From a virus: a stretch of DNA of 41,279 bases. Position numbers and translations under genes: made by a program. The stretch lies in IMG/VR virus record IMGVR_UViG_3300025769_000269, positions 1 through 41,279 of that record. One strand, 5' to 3'. Shown one piece after another: positions 1 through 6,725 of this stretch. A model generated the notes under the pieces. That model saw only the letters and a list, made by a program, of their open reading frames with translations, was not told the origin of the DNA and did not search any database. How positions within the stretch are numbered: position 1 is the stretch's first letter; each line of letters starts with the position of its first letter.

Positions 1-178
1 TATCGGCGAACCAGTAGGCTCCACCGCCACAGTTTTCAAGGAAATATTCCACGCCCTGCGTGTAGATTAACTTAGGCGAGTTGGGAAGGGCTACAGGATG
101 GCGAAACAGTTTTTCGCTACCGTAGTAATGAGCGAGTTGTGTTGCAAACTCGGCTGGTGAAAGTGTTTCAGTATTCAT
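1..178 (-). CDS. DUF6876-like small protein (3' end cut by window edge)
   Basis: The first 59 residues are visible, starting from ATG at 178 with GGAGG ahead of it; the rest lies left of base 1. The visible segment contains FRHPVALPNSPKLIYTQGVEY followed by a GGAYWF stretch, which resembles the DUF6876 family (short proteins with a RHP...YT.GV.Y...GGAYW pattern) found in phages and plasmids. No biochemical role is known for that family. It is the last gene of the leftward cluster seen here and starts 3 bases after the stop of its neighbour, so co-transcription is likely. The family call comes from memory of the pattern. Confidence 0.65.
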   Translation of the reverse strand, partial: MNTETLSPAEFATQLAHYYGSEKLFRHPVALPNSPKLIYTQGVEYFLENCGGGAYWFAD

Positions 179-181
179 TGG

Positions 182-403
182 TTAATCCTCCAGTTGTTCC
201 ACTCTAACAAGCGATAATTCTTCTTCGCGCATATCGCTAAGTTCTTTTTCGCTGATATAGTAGGGTGAATGGTCAACACGCCATTGAACGGCATTGTCTA
301 TAAAAGCGTGGGCGAAATCGTCTGCTTCATCAAAAGTATCAAACGACTGAACACTTGGATTAGGGTCCAGAGTGTCAGCATGGATGGTTACTTTGTATTT
401 CAT
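182..403 (-). CDS. Hypothetical small acidic protein
   Basis: A 73-residue acidic protein with no recognised domain, transmembrane segment or Cys motif. It is rich in Asp and Glu, especially the last third. The start is well supported: GGAGGTAACA directly precedes the ATG. It lies between two other small genes on the same strand with a gap of 9 bases upstream and 3 downstream, which fits a compact early operon of host-takeover or accessory proteins. Function unknown. Confidence 0.7.
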   Translation of the reverse strand: MKYKVTIHADTLDPNPSVQSFDTFDEADDFAHAFIDNAVQWRVDHSPYYISEKELSDMREEELSLVRVEQLED

Positions 404-412
404 TGTTACCTC

Positions 413-610
413 CTATTGGAACAGAGTGTCGTACTCATGGGCTGAAAGGAAATGGGAAAAGTTGCTATCGACAATATCTTGCCATTTAGCCCACTCATCC
501 AGGAAAGTTTGAGCATCATCGCCCTGTATAAAGAACGACCACCCAGACTCATAATGTTTAACAGTAATACTGTCAAACTCTTGTTTGAGGCTGTAGCCAC
601 CGATAACCAT
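413..610 (-). CDS. Hypothetical small phage protein
   Basis: A 65-residue protein with an aromatic, acidic core (YESGWSFFIQGDDAQTFLDEW) that I associate with small conserved phage proteins of unknown function. The start codon follows AGAAAGGAG at 617-625, a copy of the leader element repeated ahead of many genes in the early half. It is the first gene after the untranslated stretch to its right, so it probably has its own promoter. No enzymatic motif is visible. Confidence 0.7.
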   Translation of the reverse strand: MVIGGYSLKQEFDSITVKHYESGWSFFIQGDDAQTFLDEWAKWQDIVDSNFSHFLSAHEYDTLFQ

Positions 611-660
611 AATAGACTCCTTTCTGCGAGTTAAGGTTATAGTTTAATATTAAAGTGTGA
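611..660 (-). promoter_or_regulatory. Leader and possible promoter of the leftmost gene cluster
   Basis: Read on the minus strand, an AT-rich block with TTTAATATTAAACTATAACC leads into AGAAAGGAG and then the ATG at 610. The same arrangement (AT-rich block, about 10-20 bases, then AGAAAG) precedes several other early genes. A sigma70-like -10 such as TATTAA or CTATAA is plausible but no convincing -35 was found, so the promoter call is tentative; the ribosome-binding element is clear. A weak stem, GTGCTTG against CAAACAC with one mismatch, lies just upstream at about 660-680. Confidence 0.4.
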
Positions 661-728
661 GTGCTTGAAAGCAAACACTAAATGCTCAAAGATAAAAAAG
701 GGTGTTCCATGGATTTACAGGCAATGAT

Positions 729-830
729 TTAAGGCAGACTCTGCTTTGACAATCTACACTGCTTACAAAACGAGGCGAACAACTCCTCTGAGGGGAACAG
801 TGTTTCGGCATCCATGGCCTTGTATTCCAT
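729..830 (-). CDS. Possible 33-residue protein in an otherwise empty gap
   Basis: A short reading frame from ATG at 830 to TAA at 729 encodes 33 residues, including FASFCKQCRLSKQSLP at the end with a CxxC pair. AAAGGGG sits about 7 bases before the ATG. The gap between flanking genes is about 290 bases, which is long for this compact genome, so a small gene here is plausible. Against it, the frame is very short and there is no recognised homolog, so chance is not excluded. A second in-frame ATG at codon 6 is an alternative start. Confidence 0.35.
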   Translation of the reverse strand: MEYKAMDAETLFPSEELFASFCKQCRLSKQSLP

Positions 831-904
831 AGGAGAGCCCCTTTAGCAGAGGATCACTATGTTGGACGAGGACAAACCCTTTGCTCCCCGCCACTGAAAG
901 GAGT

Positions 905-1156
905 TTAGTCTGCCCCCTCCAATCCTAACGAATACCGCATGATAGCAATTGCTGGGTCTTTCGGCCACGGCATAATACTCAGGTTATTGCCATCGATCAC
1001 CCAGACTTGTTTATGGGTATTCTTAAAACAAATGCGAGCGTGTAGGTTATCTTCAATACCTAATGCTTGGACTTCAATAGCGGTTGGACTCATCCAATCA
1101 CAACTTACGATAGTCTCAAGAAGGCTCGGATTGCGTTCCAGATCTTGTCTGTCCAT
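905..1156 (-). CDS. Hypothetical small protein
   Basis: An 83-residue protein with the pattern of a small beta-rich domain (ICFKNTHKQVWVIDGNNLSI) and no recognised family. The start is strongly supported by GAGGAGG five bases before the ATG, located inside the end of the upstream gene. The ATG abuts the upstream stop codon exactly, which suggests translational coupling. It ends about 75 bases before the possible 33-residue frame. Function unknown. Confidence 0.7.
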   Translation of the reverse strand: MDRQDLERNPSLLETIVSCDWMSPTAIEVQALGIEDNLHARICFKNTHKQVWVIDGNNLSIMPWPKDPAIAIMRYSLGLEGAD

Positions 1157-1444
1157 TTATTCCTCCTCGGTGTCGAAGTCGCTATGTGTAGGGAAATCAA
1201 TTTCCCGCTCAGGGATACCCCAATCTTTGCGGTCTTCTTCGTTTTCATACCCATAACGATACTCCTCAATTTGAGCTGGCGTCATATCCTCAGCACCTAC
1301 CCGATCACTTTGGTAAGTATGACCAGTGTAATAGTGCGGTTCAAAACCGCGACCATAATAAGCATCAGCACCGCCACGATCCTGTGGGCTACCATGACGC
1401 GGTAGCCCATCAGTTACAATATTAGGCTTGGAGAGATTGGTCAT
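1157..1444 (-). CDS. Conserved-looking small phage protein, Tyr/Gly/acidic rich
   Basis: A 95-residue hydrophilic protein. It has a Gly/Tyr/His-rich centre (RGGADAYYGRGFEPHYYTG) followed by a helical acidic segment with DMTPAQIEEYRYGYE. I have seen this YYGR...PHYY followed by MTPAQIE pattern in marine phage small proteins, but no function is assigned. GGAGGGGTGACCA precedes the ATG. Its start overlaps the end of the preceding gene by 23 bases, so they are surely co-expressed. The low-complexity composition suggests a flexible binding protein, but that is only a guess. Confidence 0.7.
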   Translation of the reverse strand: MTNLSKPNIVTDGLPRHGSPQDRGGADAYYGRGFEPHYYTGHTYQSDRVGAEDMTPAQIEEYRYGYENEEDRKDWGIPEREIDFPTHSDFDTEEE

Positions 1445-1649
1445 TGGTCACCCCTCCGTTTTGCATAATGTGTTCTTCAACGAACAGCATAGCCTCCCGA
1501 TGCACATCCGGATGCCGTGCTTTCACATAAGTGTGGAACAACGATATTTCGGCATATGCCCGAGCTAAAGAATAAATATCCCGAGCGACTGCTTCAACAT
1601 CACCACCAACTTTGGTGAAGTGATCCATTGCGTTTGTTTCATTAATCAT
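1422..1649 (-). CDS. Hypothetical small helical protein
   Basis: A 75-residue, probably all-helical protein with no recognised domain. The ATG at 1649 is preceded by AGAAAGGAGCTTGCC, a good copy of the repeated early leader (1656-1664), and by an AT-rich block TATTATTAAATATGG further upstream, so this gene may start a transcription unit. It overlaps the next gene by 23 bases. Function unknown. Confidence 0.7.
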   Translation of the reverse strand: MINETNAMDHFTKVGGDVEAVARDIYSLARAYAEISLFHTYVKARHPDVHREAMLFVEEHIMQNGGVTNDQSLQA

Positions 1650-1696
1650 GGCAAGCTCCTTTCTGTAAACTAAATGCCATATTTAATAATAGCGGT

Positions 1697-2011
1697 TTAC
1701 ACCTCTTTGGCAAGTCTTTTTGCTTCACGCTTGGCAATAGCCAAGACGCGTTGCCGAGTAATGCCGTAACGCTCACCAATGCTCTGAAGCGTTTCATTGA
1801 GGTTATACCGCCTATGCCATATATCATGATTCCGTTCGGCTTGTTTGGGCGAACCAGAGGGGTTGCCCACCCTACCGTCAGGAATATCTAGGTTATATCG
1901 CATAGACCATACCCGAGCAGTTTGGTATGAGTATCCTAACCGCTCGGCAAAGTCTTTCCAGCTAGTGGATTGTGCGGCTGTGTCGCGTATCCACTGTTCT
2001 TTATTTTCCAT
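1697..2011 (-). CDS. Double helix-turn-helix DNA-binding protein
   Basis: A 104-residue protein that I start at the ATG at 2011, because GGGAGG lies 7 bases ahead and the longer frame would run far into the neighbour. Two helix-turn-helix units are visible. The first, around residues 14-40, contains SWKDFAERLGYSYQTARVW. The second, around residues 72-100, contains LQSIGERYGITRQRVLAIAK, which resembles sigma-70 region 4. The Lys/Arg-rich tail fits DNA binding. It may be a phage transcription regulator; the target is unknown. The start overlaps the preceding gene by 11 bases. Confidence 0.7.
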   Translation of the reverse strand: MENKEQWIRDTAAQSTSWKDFAERLGYSYQTARVWSMRYNLDIPDGRVGNPSGSPKQAERNHDIWHRRYNLNETLQSIGERYGITRQRVLAIAKREAKRLAKEV

Positions 2012-2246
2012 CCTGCGCCTCCCAATACGCATCCGATCTATCATAGGGATGTTTTGGAGTGGTTGAATCACCTGAGCGAACCTTGGAGGAGGTACGCTCT
2101 TTTGGTGTTTCATGGAAAGATTCCATGTAATTATACATCGTAGATAGAGATGAAAATACAATGGGTTTTTTCAGCATTGGTCCATCCAATACCCACATCC
2201 GGGACAAAGAGTCTTCAACTTCATAAACTTCCCAAACAGGTTTCAT
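2001..2246 (-). CDS. Hypothetical small protein
   Basis: An 81-residue protein. I choose ATG at 2246 over a longer frame because this ATG overlaps the upstream stop codon as ATGA, the usual coupling arrangement in this genome. The N-terminal half looks like a small beta domain (PVWEVYEVEDSLSRMWVLDG); the C-terminal half is hydrophilic and probably disordered. No recognised family. It sits between two predicted DNA-binding proteins, which may hint at a regulatory role but proves nothing. Confidence 0.65.
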   Translation of the reverse strand: MKPVWEVYEVEDSLSRMWVLDGPMLKKPIVFSSLSTMYNYMESFHETPKERTSSKVRSGDSTTPKHPYDRSDAYWEAQDGK

Positions 2247-2497
2247 CCGAACCACCGTTTGATGCGCTCCCACAGGCTCGGCTGAGTCTGTGCTTCATGC
2301 TTCTGCGCTTTGTTATTGAACTGATCGACATGAATTATTGTCGGTTCGTAAGCGGCCTGAGTCTGGTAAACAATGTAGGAAACCTGATTCATGGTCAGTT
2401 TATGTTTCTTAGCAATATCTTTGAGCTTCATGCCCTTCGCTTTATCGGTGCGGACTTTCAGCTTCTTAGATTCAGTGAACAGTGTTTTACGAGCCAT
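2243..2497 (-). CDS. Small basic helix-turn-helix-like protein
   Basis: An 84-residue basic protein. Residues 18-45 (AKGMKLKDIAKKHKLTMNQV and following) read as a resolvase-like helix-turn-helix, with Lys-rich flanks and an amphipathic C-terminal helix ending WERIKRWFG. The GAGGTCACAAA leader supports the ATG at 2497. It overlaps the preceding gene by 11 bases and the following one as ATGA. Probably a DNA-binding regulator or nucleoid-type protein; the specific role is unknown. Confidence 0.65.
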   Translation of the reverse strand: MARKTLFTESKKLKVRTDKAKGMKLKDIAKKHKLTMNQVSYIVYQTQAAYEPTIIHVDQFNNKAQKHEAQTQPSLWERIKRWFG

Positions 2498-2936
2498 TTT
2501 GTGACCTCCTTGCGTTGATAATTTTCTTAGCCCTCACTTGACCCTGTGGGGTGATCTGGTAATAAAAAGGTGATACATTACCAATGCGTTTTAAATCACC
2601 TCTGGTAGCCATTGCGTAGAGCAATTTGGCTGGGTCATCTACAGGTAAATCCTGGAAATCTTTAGCGCACATAGTTGCTTCTGTCTGGTAAAACCTGACA
2701 AGCATATCGGCCGAAGCCCCTGTAGAAATAATCCTAGTAAATGAAGGTTTAGGCTTCATTTTAATTGGTGGTGGTGTTTCATCAATCACAGGGGATACAT
2801 CAATGTGCTTCCCATTATTTTTAAGGAGCCATTTGATTTGCATCGCAACACTACGGCACTCTTCCTCAGCCATGCGGGTGAGGATGTTGTAGGTTTGGAT
2901 GTCAATCGCTACTGATTTGTGGGTATTTGTGTCCAT
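2487..2936 (-). CDS. Ribbon-helix-helix-like protein with C-terminal extension
   Basis: A 149-residue protein started at ATG 2936, which has GGAGAAAGAAA just ahead; an upstream in-frame start would lack this. The first 45 residues (HKSVAIDIQTYNILTRMAEE and onward) have the strand plus two-helix pattern of ribbon-helix-helix proteins. After a Pro/Lys linker, residues 85-145 look like a winged-helix fold (PAKLLYAMATRGDLKRIG, then YYQITPQGQVRAKKI). Both parts suggest DNA binding, so this may be a transcription regulator of the leftmost cluster. Inference from pattern only. Confidence 0.6.
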   Translation of the reverse strand: MDTNTHKSVAIDIQTYNILTRMAEEECRSVAMQIKWLLKNNGKHIDVSPVIDETPPPIKMKPKPSFTRIISTGASADMLVRFYQTEATMCAKDFQDLPVDDPAKLLYAMATRGDLKRIGNVSPFYYQITPQGQVRAKKIINARRSQNGS

Positions 2937-2946
2937 TTTCTTTCTC

Positions 2947-3420
2947 CTATGCACACAGGTCTGCTACGAATTCAGGGATAGGCCGACACTCCCACTCAAA
3001 GAGGTGTTGCTTTTCCCCACGGTAATAGTCACGGTATGCCGTGACTACATCATGATGGTGATACTCCTTGGGCATAGCCTGAGGGAATTTGGTAAACCCT
3101 CGGGCTGTGAGGTTTGGTGGAGCACACCGTAAACTAAAGAAGATATGTTCAGAGCCATGTGGTTTACCACGGCGATACCTGAACTCTTTGAATAATTGGA
3201 AACCGAGGTTCCATGTCATACGGTAGTTTTCTACCGTCTGTGCCGCCCAAATCGTGCATGGGTGATGCTGATGGTTAGGCATATACGGACCTTCGGTATT
3301 GTTGAGCCAATACGCAGTAGAGAGTATTTGCGTAGTCTCAAGCGGCATCTTAGTAATATGGTTCTTGCAGTGCATACGAGCGCACTCCTCAAGATCCATG
3401 GACAGCCAAAACAGGTTCAT
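2947..3420 (-). CDS. Conserved phage protein with H..HxxKMPLET motif
   Basis: A 157-residue protein of a family I know from many phages but for which I know no function. Typical signatures are the N-terminal CKNHITKMPLETTQILSTA, the central HHPCTIWAAQTVENYRMTW, and EFRYRRGKPHGSE, followed by a PQAMPKEY segment and a VVTAYRDYY helix. Conserved His, Lys and Glu residues look enzymatic, perhaps nuclease or nucleotide related, but this is a guess. The ATG overlaps the preceding stop as ATGA. The C-terminus stops 10 bases before the start of the next gene. Confidence 0.7.
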   Translation of the reverse strand: MNLFWLSMDLEECARMHCKNHITKMPLETTQILSTAYWLNNTEGPYMPNHQHHPCTIWAAQTVENYRMTWNLGFQLFKEFRYRRGKPHGSEHIFFSLRCAPPNLTARGFTKFPQAMPKEYHHHDVVTAYRDYYRGEKQHLFEWECRPIPEFVADLCA

Positions 3421-3668
3421 GGCAGTTTGTCCTCCGCAATGGGTAGGCTGACCGTGAGCTGGCGATTAGGTGGCTGGCAAACAGCGTAGACCAAAACCCT
3501 GCGGTTAGGCGACTCGCGCCTGATATCGCGGTAAACTTTAGCGCATATATTAAGGTCGGAGTATTTGGTGGTGAGATAATGGCCTCTGCCAAAAGACTCT
3601 GTAATTGTGTAATGCACGATGTAACGAAACATATCGTCTTCGTACTGTTGCCATGTGCTGTGTTCCAT
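3417..3668 (-). CDS. Hypothetical small protein
   Basis: An 83-residue protein with no recognised domain and a mix of aromatic and basic residues. AGAAAGGATGACCT precedes the ATG, a copy of the repeated early leader (3674-3682), and an AT-rich promoter-like block lies just upstream, so this gene probably begins a transcription unit separate from the HD hydrolase. Its stop overlaps the next start as ATGA. Function unknown. Confidence 0.65.
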   Translation of the reverse strand: MEHSTWQQYEDDMFRYIVHYTITESFGRGHYLTTKYSDLNICAKVYRDIRRESPNRRVLVYAVCQPPNRQLTVSLPIAEDKLP

Positions 3669-3749
3669 AGGTCATCCTTTCTACAATTAACCTATGTAAA
3701 CTATAGTATGTTAGTTAACAGAATGTTAGCCCTTAATTTATCTTTTTAC
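3669..3749 (-). promoter_or_regulatory. Promoter-like intergenic segment with AGAAAGGA leader
   Basis: An 80-base gap downstream of the HD hydrolase gene. On the minus strand it reads from an AACATACTATAGTTTACATAG block into TTAATTGTAGAAAGGATG and the next ATG. TACTAT or TATAGT would serve as a -10 hexamer; there is no clear -35. GTTAACTAAC with the nearby GTTTACATAGG forms a partial repeat. The combination matches the other early leaders of this window. Confidence 0.4.
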
Positions 3750-4277
3750 TCATACACTAAGGTTGTGGTGGATAAGCACTTTATTCACAGGGGCGAAGTC
3801 AGGAAGGTCAGAAAACTTTTTGTAAAGATAATTGATGCCAGTGTGCATGACTGTTTTCATCTGCTCACTTCCTTCCGAATGGCGATGGGAATAGAGCACG
3901 AGTTCAAGCATATCGGCCATTTTAAGTCTGTTCTTTTCATCTGGCGAAAGCATAAAATTCAATCCAAGGTCGTCCATCACCTTTTTCTCTGCTCTTTCAA
4001 AGGCTTGCATCACTTCAGGGAATGCCCATTTCGCAGTAGCGGGGATATCACCTAAGACAATTTCAGGTACATCATGGTACAAAGCCGCCATAATCAATTG
4101 TTTAGAACTATCTGGCCATAATTGGTCAATCAAAATGCTTACTGCGTATGAATGTGCTCCCACTGTTTGCCTCTCTGCTTGCATTGGAACAGTATGGTAG
4201 CGCAGTAAGAACTGTGCATCCCATGCTGTCATCAATGTTTTAATGTTGGTTGTTGTCTTGCATCGGCGTCCCGCCAT
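3750..4277 (-). CDS. HD-domain phosphohydrolase (YfbR/DatZ-like nucleotidase)
   Basis: A 175-residue HD-superfamily enzyme, expected to bind a divalent metal and hydrolyse a (deoxy)nucleotide phosphate in the cytoplasm. Visible motifs are RYHTV at 26-30, GAHS with H42, the H68-D69 pair in AALYHDVPEIVLGDIPA with E72 and D77, and D122 in KMADMLE. Length and motif order fit the YfbR 5'-deoxynucleotidase and DatZ group. The start at 4277 is preceded by GAGGAGTAAAGG and overlaps the polymerase gene by 38 bases, so the two are coupled. Likely role: shaping the dNTP pool for the phage polymerase. Substrate cannot be read from the sequence. Confidence 0.85.
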   Translation of the reverse strand: MAGRRCKTTTNIKTLMTAWDAQFLLRYHTVPMQAERQTVGAHSYAVSILIDQLWPDSSKQLIMAALYHDVPEIVLGDIPATAKWAFPEVMQAFERAEKKVMDDLGLNFMLSPDEKNRLKMADMLELVLYSHRHSEGSEQMKTVMHTGINYLYKKFSDLPDFAPVNKVLIHHNLSV

Positions 4278-6159
4278 CCTTTACTCCTCTTGCCCAAGGC
4301 TTATCGCTAAATGTTTTCTTGGCTTCACCCCAACTCGGACCGAACTCAGCATCTACAACGCTGGGGATTTGCATATTCACACAGGTTTCCATAATACCCT
4401 GTATCTTTTTACCTGTTTCTGGGTCACCTACTGATATATCCAATTCATCATGTACTTGTATCAGGGGTGTAATACCTTCTTCGTACAAGGCTACCATCGC
4501 CGCTTTAGTTTGGTCAGCGGCACTGCCCTGTATCAATCTATTTAAGGCTTTGTAAGTAAACGCTCTTTTGATAGCAGGACCATGCTCGGCATACGCATCT
4601 TGGTAAGATTGTGGCTTGAATGTGCCATAGGCATTTGGCTCCCACTTATCAAAACGACACTTGCGTCCAAGTAGGGTGCGTATCACACCTTTGTTAGAAG
4701 CACGGTTGATTACATAATCAGCCAACTGTTGCACAAAGGGGACTTTACCGTGGTACTCAGCAAACAACTCTTTTGCATCTTCAAACTCCAGCCCCAACTG
4801 CTCAGCCAGTTTGTTCTTACCCATACCGTAAAACAATCCAAGGTTGATGTCTTTGGCTTGCTTGCGTGGCACTCCCACAATATCAGCCGCCATTTGGTGA
4901 AAATCTGTATTAGCATCAATATTGTATTGGTCAGCAAAGTCTTGTGCGCCTTGCAGTTTGAGTAGGCTGGCGTAATGAACAACGAGCCGTGGTTCTTGGC
5001 TACTATAATCAAATGCCCCCCACACTTCACCCTCTTCAGGTAAGAACAGGCCACGAATCATTGGACCAATCTCAGCGTTCCGTGCTGGCACTTGCTGTAG
5101 ATTAGGGTTGCTGTAACTGAAGCGGCCTGTAACTGTGCCACCATCATCACTCCTCAGGCTGTGTGCTTCAGCATGGATGCGACCATTGTGCTGGTGCTTC
5201 AGTATAGTGTCTATAAAGGTAGTTCGGGCTTTATTCAGCTCTCGAGCTCGAACCACAGCCTTTGGCAAGTCATGGGCATGGTTAGCCAGAAAGTTTTTAG
5301 TGAAGCTCGGTGCGCCACTCTTGGGCGTTTTAGGGTATCGCAACCCCTGAGCATCGAAAGATTTAGCAATACTCGCCGCCGCCCAAATATCAATGTCTTG
5401 CCCACCGACAGAAGCAAGCACTTTTTGTTCTTCTGATTGCAGATAATCTTTTAACTGCTCGGCTTTTTCAAGGTCTACACGCACACCCTTCTTACGCATG
5501 GCGAAGACGACTTTTAGCACTTTAAGTTCTAGGTCAAATATATCGGCAATATCTTCTTTAAGTATCAGCCCTTTGAAATGTTGCCACAGTTTCAAAGTCA
5601 AGGCGGCATCCTGCTCAGCATACGCACCGACAAAATGTGCTGGTAGTTTCCACATTTCACTCTTAGCATTTACGCCAAAAGACTCAGCGGCTTCCCTTAA
5701 ATCCTTTTCGCTTTTACGCTCATTAAGGTAATCCCTACCCAAAGCATTGAGGGCATAACTGAATCTATTTTCATCGAGCAAGGCGGCAACGAGCATAGTA
5801 TCTACAATGCGACCTTTAACCTCAATCCCTTCTGCCCACAGCCAACCGAGGTCATACATAGCATTGTGCATAATATAATCACGCTCAACTGAGCATACAT
5901 CAGTAAGCCAGCGGAGGGTTTGTTTAGCATCAAAGTTGCCACCGTTTTCATGCCTGATCGGGAAGTACCATGCTTCACCTTCAACAGCCACAGCCACACC
6001 GATTACATACCCATCCTTGCGAGGCCACCCACTGCCCATCGTTGTAAGATTTGGGTCGCGTGTTTCAAGGTCGATTGCAACCTCTCTGGCATCAGACAGA
6101 TCAGGGTAGCCATCAGGCATAACCCACTCAGTCGGTGGTGTGAACAGGGGGAATTGCAT
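4240..6159 (-). CDS. polA: Family A DNA polymerase with 3'-5' exonuclease
   Basis: A 639-residue replicative polymerase. The proofreading domain shows Exo I D30/E32 (VAIDLETRDP), Exo II N99/D103 (HNAMYDLGWL) and Exo III Y180/D184 (YAEQD). The polymerase domain shows motif A at D384 (FDYSSQEPRLVVHYA), motif B at 432-447 (RKQAKDINLGLFYGMG) and motif C H570-D571-E572 (IQVHDELDI). There is no N-terminal 5' nuclease domain, as usual for phage Pol A. Aligned with E. coli Pol I motif B, L440 stands where Phe762 would be, a variant known in marine viruses. Lies between a zinc-ribbon gene and the HD hydrolase, overlapping both. Confidence 0.97.
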   Translation of the reverse strand: MQFPLFTPPTEWVMPDGYPDLSDAREVAIDLETRDPNLTTMGSGWPRKDGYVIGVAVAVEGEAWYFPIRHENGGNFDAKQTLRWLTDVCSVERDYIMHNAMYDLGWLWAEGIEVKGRIVDTMLVAALLDENRFSYALNALGRDYLNERKSEKDLREAAESFGVNAKSEMWKLPAHFVGAYAEQDAALTLKLWQHFKGLILKEDIADIFDLELKVLKVVFAMRKKGVRVDLEKAEQLKDYLQSEEQKVLASVGGQDIDIWAAASIAKSFDAQGLRYPKTPKSGAPSFTKNFLANHAHDLPKAVVRARELNKARTTFIDTILKHQHNGRIHAEAHSLRSDDGGTVTGRFSYSNPNLQQVPARNAEIGPMIRGLFLPEEGEVWGAFDYSSQEPRLVVHYASLLKLQGAQDFADQYNIDANTDFHQMAADIVGVPRKQAKDINLGLFYGMGKNKLAEQLGLEFEDAKELFAEYHGKVPFVQQLADYVINRASNKGVIRTLLGRKCRFDKWEPNAYGTFKPQSYQDAYAEHGPAIKRAFTYKALNRLIQGSAADQTKAAMVALYEEGITPLIQVHDELDISVGDPETGKKIQGIMETCVNMQIPSVVDAEFGPSWGEAKKTFSDKPWARGVKDGGTPMQDNNQH

Positions 6160-6304
6160 CGTCTGCCTTTACTTTCATAGGTTGATTACAGGAACAATGT
6201 GGCCATTTGTTTTTGAGTTTACGAAAGGTGAGGCGTTTAACCTCACCCTCGCACTCACAAACAGCAACAACAGGTTCATCCAACTTCGAGTTCGAGTTGT
6301 CCAT
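6128..6304 (-). CDS. Small zinc-ribbon-like protein
   Basis: A 58-residue protein started at ATG 6304, with GAGGGG 13 bases upstream; a longer frame would need a TTG start. It has two CxC pairs, AVCECEG near the middle and HCSCNQP about 20 residues later, separated by a basic strand (VKRLTFRKLKNKW). This is the layout of a very small zinc-binding domain. The gene overlaps the polymerase start by 32 bases and the preceding gene by 29, so it is embedded in the replication operon. It could be a polymerase accessory or regulatory protein; function unknown. Confidence 0.6.
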   Translation of the reverse strand: MDNSNSKLDEPVVAVCECEGEVKRLTFRKLKNKWPHCSCNQPMKVKADDAIPPVHTTD

Positions 6305-6725
6305 TATCAGGGCGTTCCCCTCGTTGCATTCTAATTTCAGCTTCAACTAAAAACAAATAACGCCGTAGGTCGCGTATATCATCTATAACACCTTCCTCAC
6401 GGCTGTCTTCGTATGCCGTTTGGAACACATCATAATTCCAGTCAGCCACTTGCTTTTCAAGCCTGTCCCATTTGCGAGCCAGCATCATGAAAGCACCAAC
6501 ACCTCCGCGCTGTTTCCAACTGTTGCCATAGGATTGCTCAGATATATGCAACCCTTCAACATCTTCATTAGCCAGACCTAGCACCTTATTGATAATGGCA
6601 CTGTAGTCATCAGCCTCTATTTCACCATTGGCTACCATTTTTTCATACTCCTCCTCTTCTAATTCACGCATACGCCGCATCATATAAGCCTCGTGACCTT
6701 CATAGCCTAAACCGATTCCATCCAT
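6276..6725 (-). CDS. Conserved phage protein, possibly Nmad1/DUF1599-like
   Basis: A 149-residue helical protein. The first 30 residues are strongly acidic and charged. The core has YGNSWKQRGGVGAFMMLARK followed by WDRLEKQ and a C-terminal DDIRDLRRYLFLVEAEI. The YGxSW...R..RLE...D...DL..Y order resembles the nucleotide-modification-associated domain 1 (DUF1599), which Iyer and colleagues linked to DNA base modification loci. I hold this as a possible distant relation, not a firm call. It overlaps the end of the thymidylate synthase-like gene by 19 bases, so the two are co-translated, consistent with nucleotide metabolism. Confidence 0.55.
   Translation of the reverse strand: MDGIGLGYEGHEAYMMRRMRELEEEEYEKMVANGEIEADDYSAIINKVLGLANEDVEGLHISEQSYGNSWKQRGGVGAFMMLARKWDRLEKQVADWNYDVFQTAYEDSREEGVIDDIRDLRRYLFLVEAEIRMQRGERPDNGQLELEVG

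Noticed and set aside
1697-2161. Longer start for the double-HTH protein (154 residues)
   Set aside because: The extra N-terminus overlaps the upstream gene by about 160 bases and lacks a ribosome site; ATG 2011 has GGGAGG ahead.
3579-4055. Plus-strand frame of about 158 codons
   Set aside because: It runs antisense to the HD hydrolase, whose motifs are clear, and has no ribosome site or recognised domain.
3750-6159. Diaminopurine (Z) genome system
   Set aside because: Pol A plus a DatZ-like HD enzyme would fit, but no PurZ-like adenylosuccinate synthetase is present in the window; the other neighbours point to pyrimidine modification.
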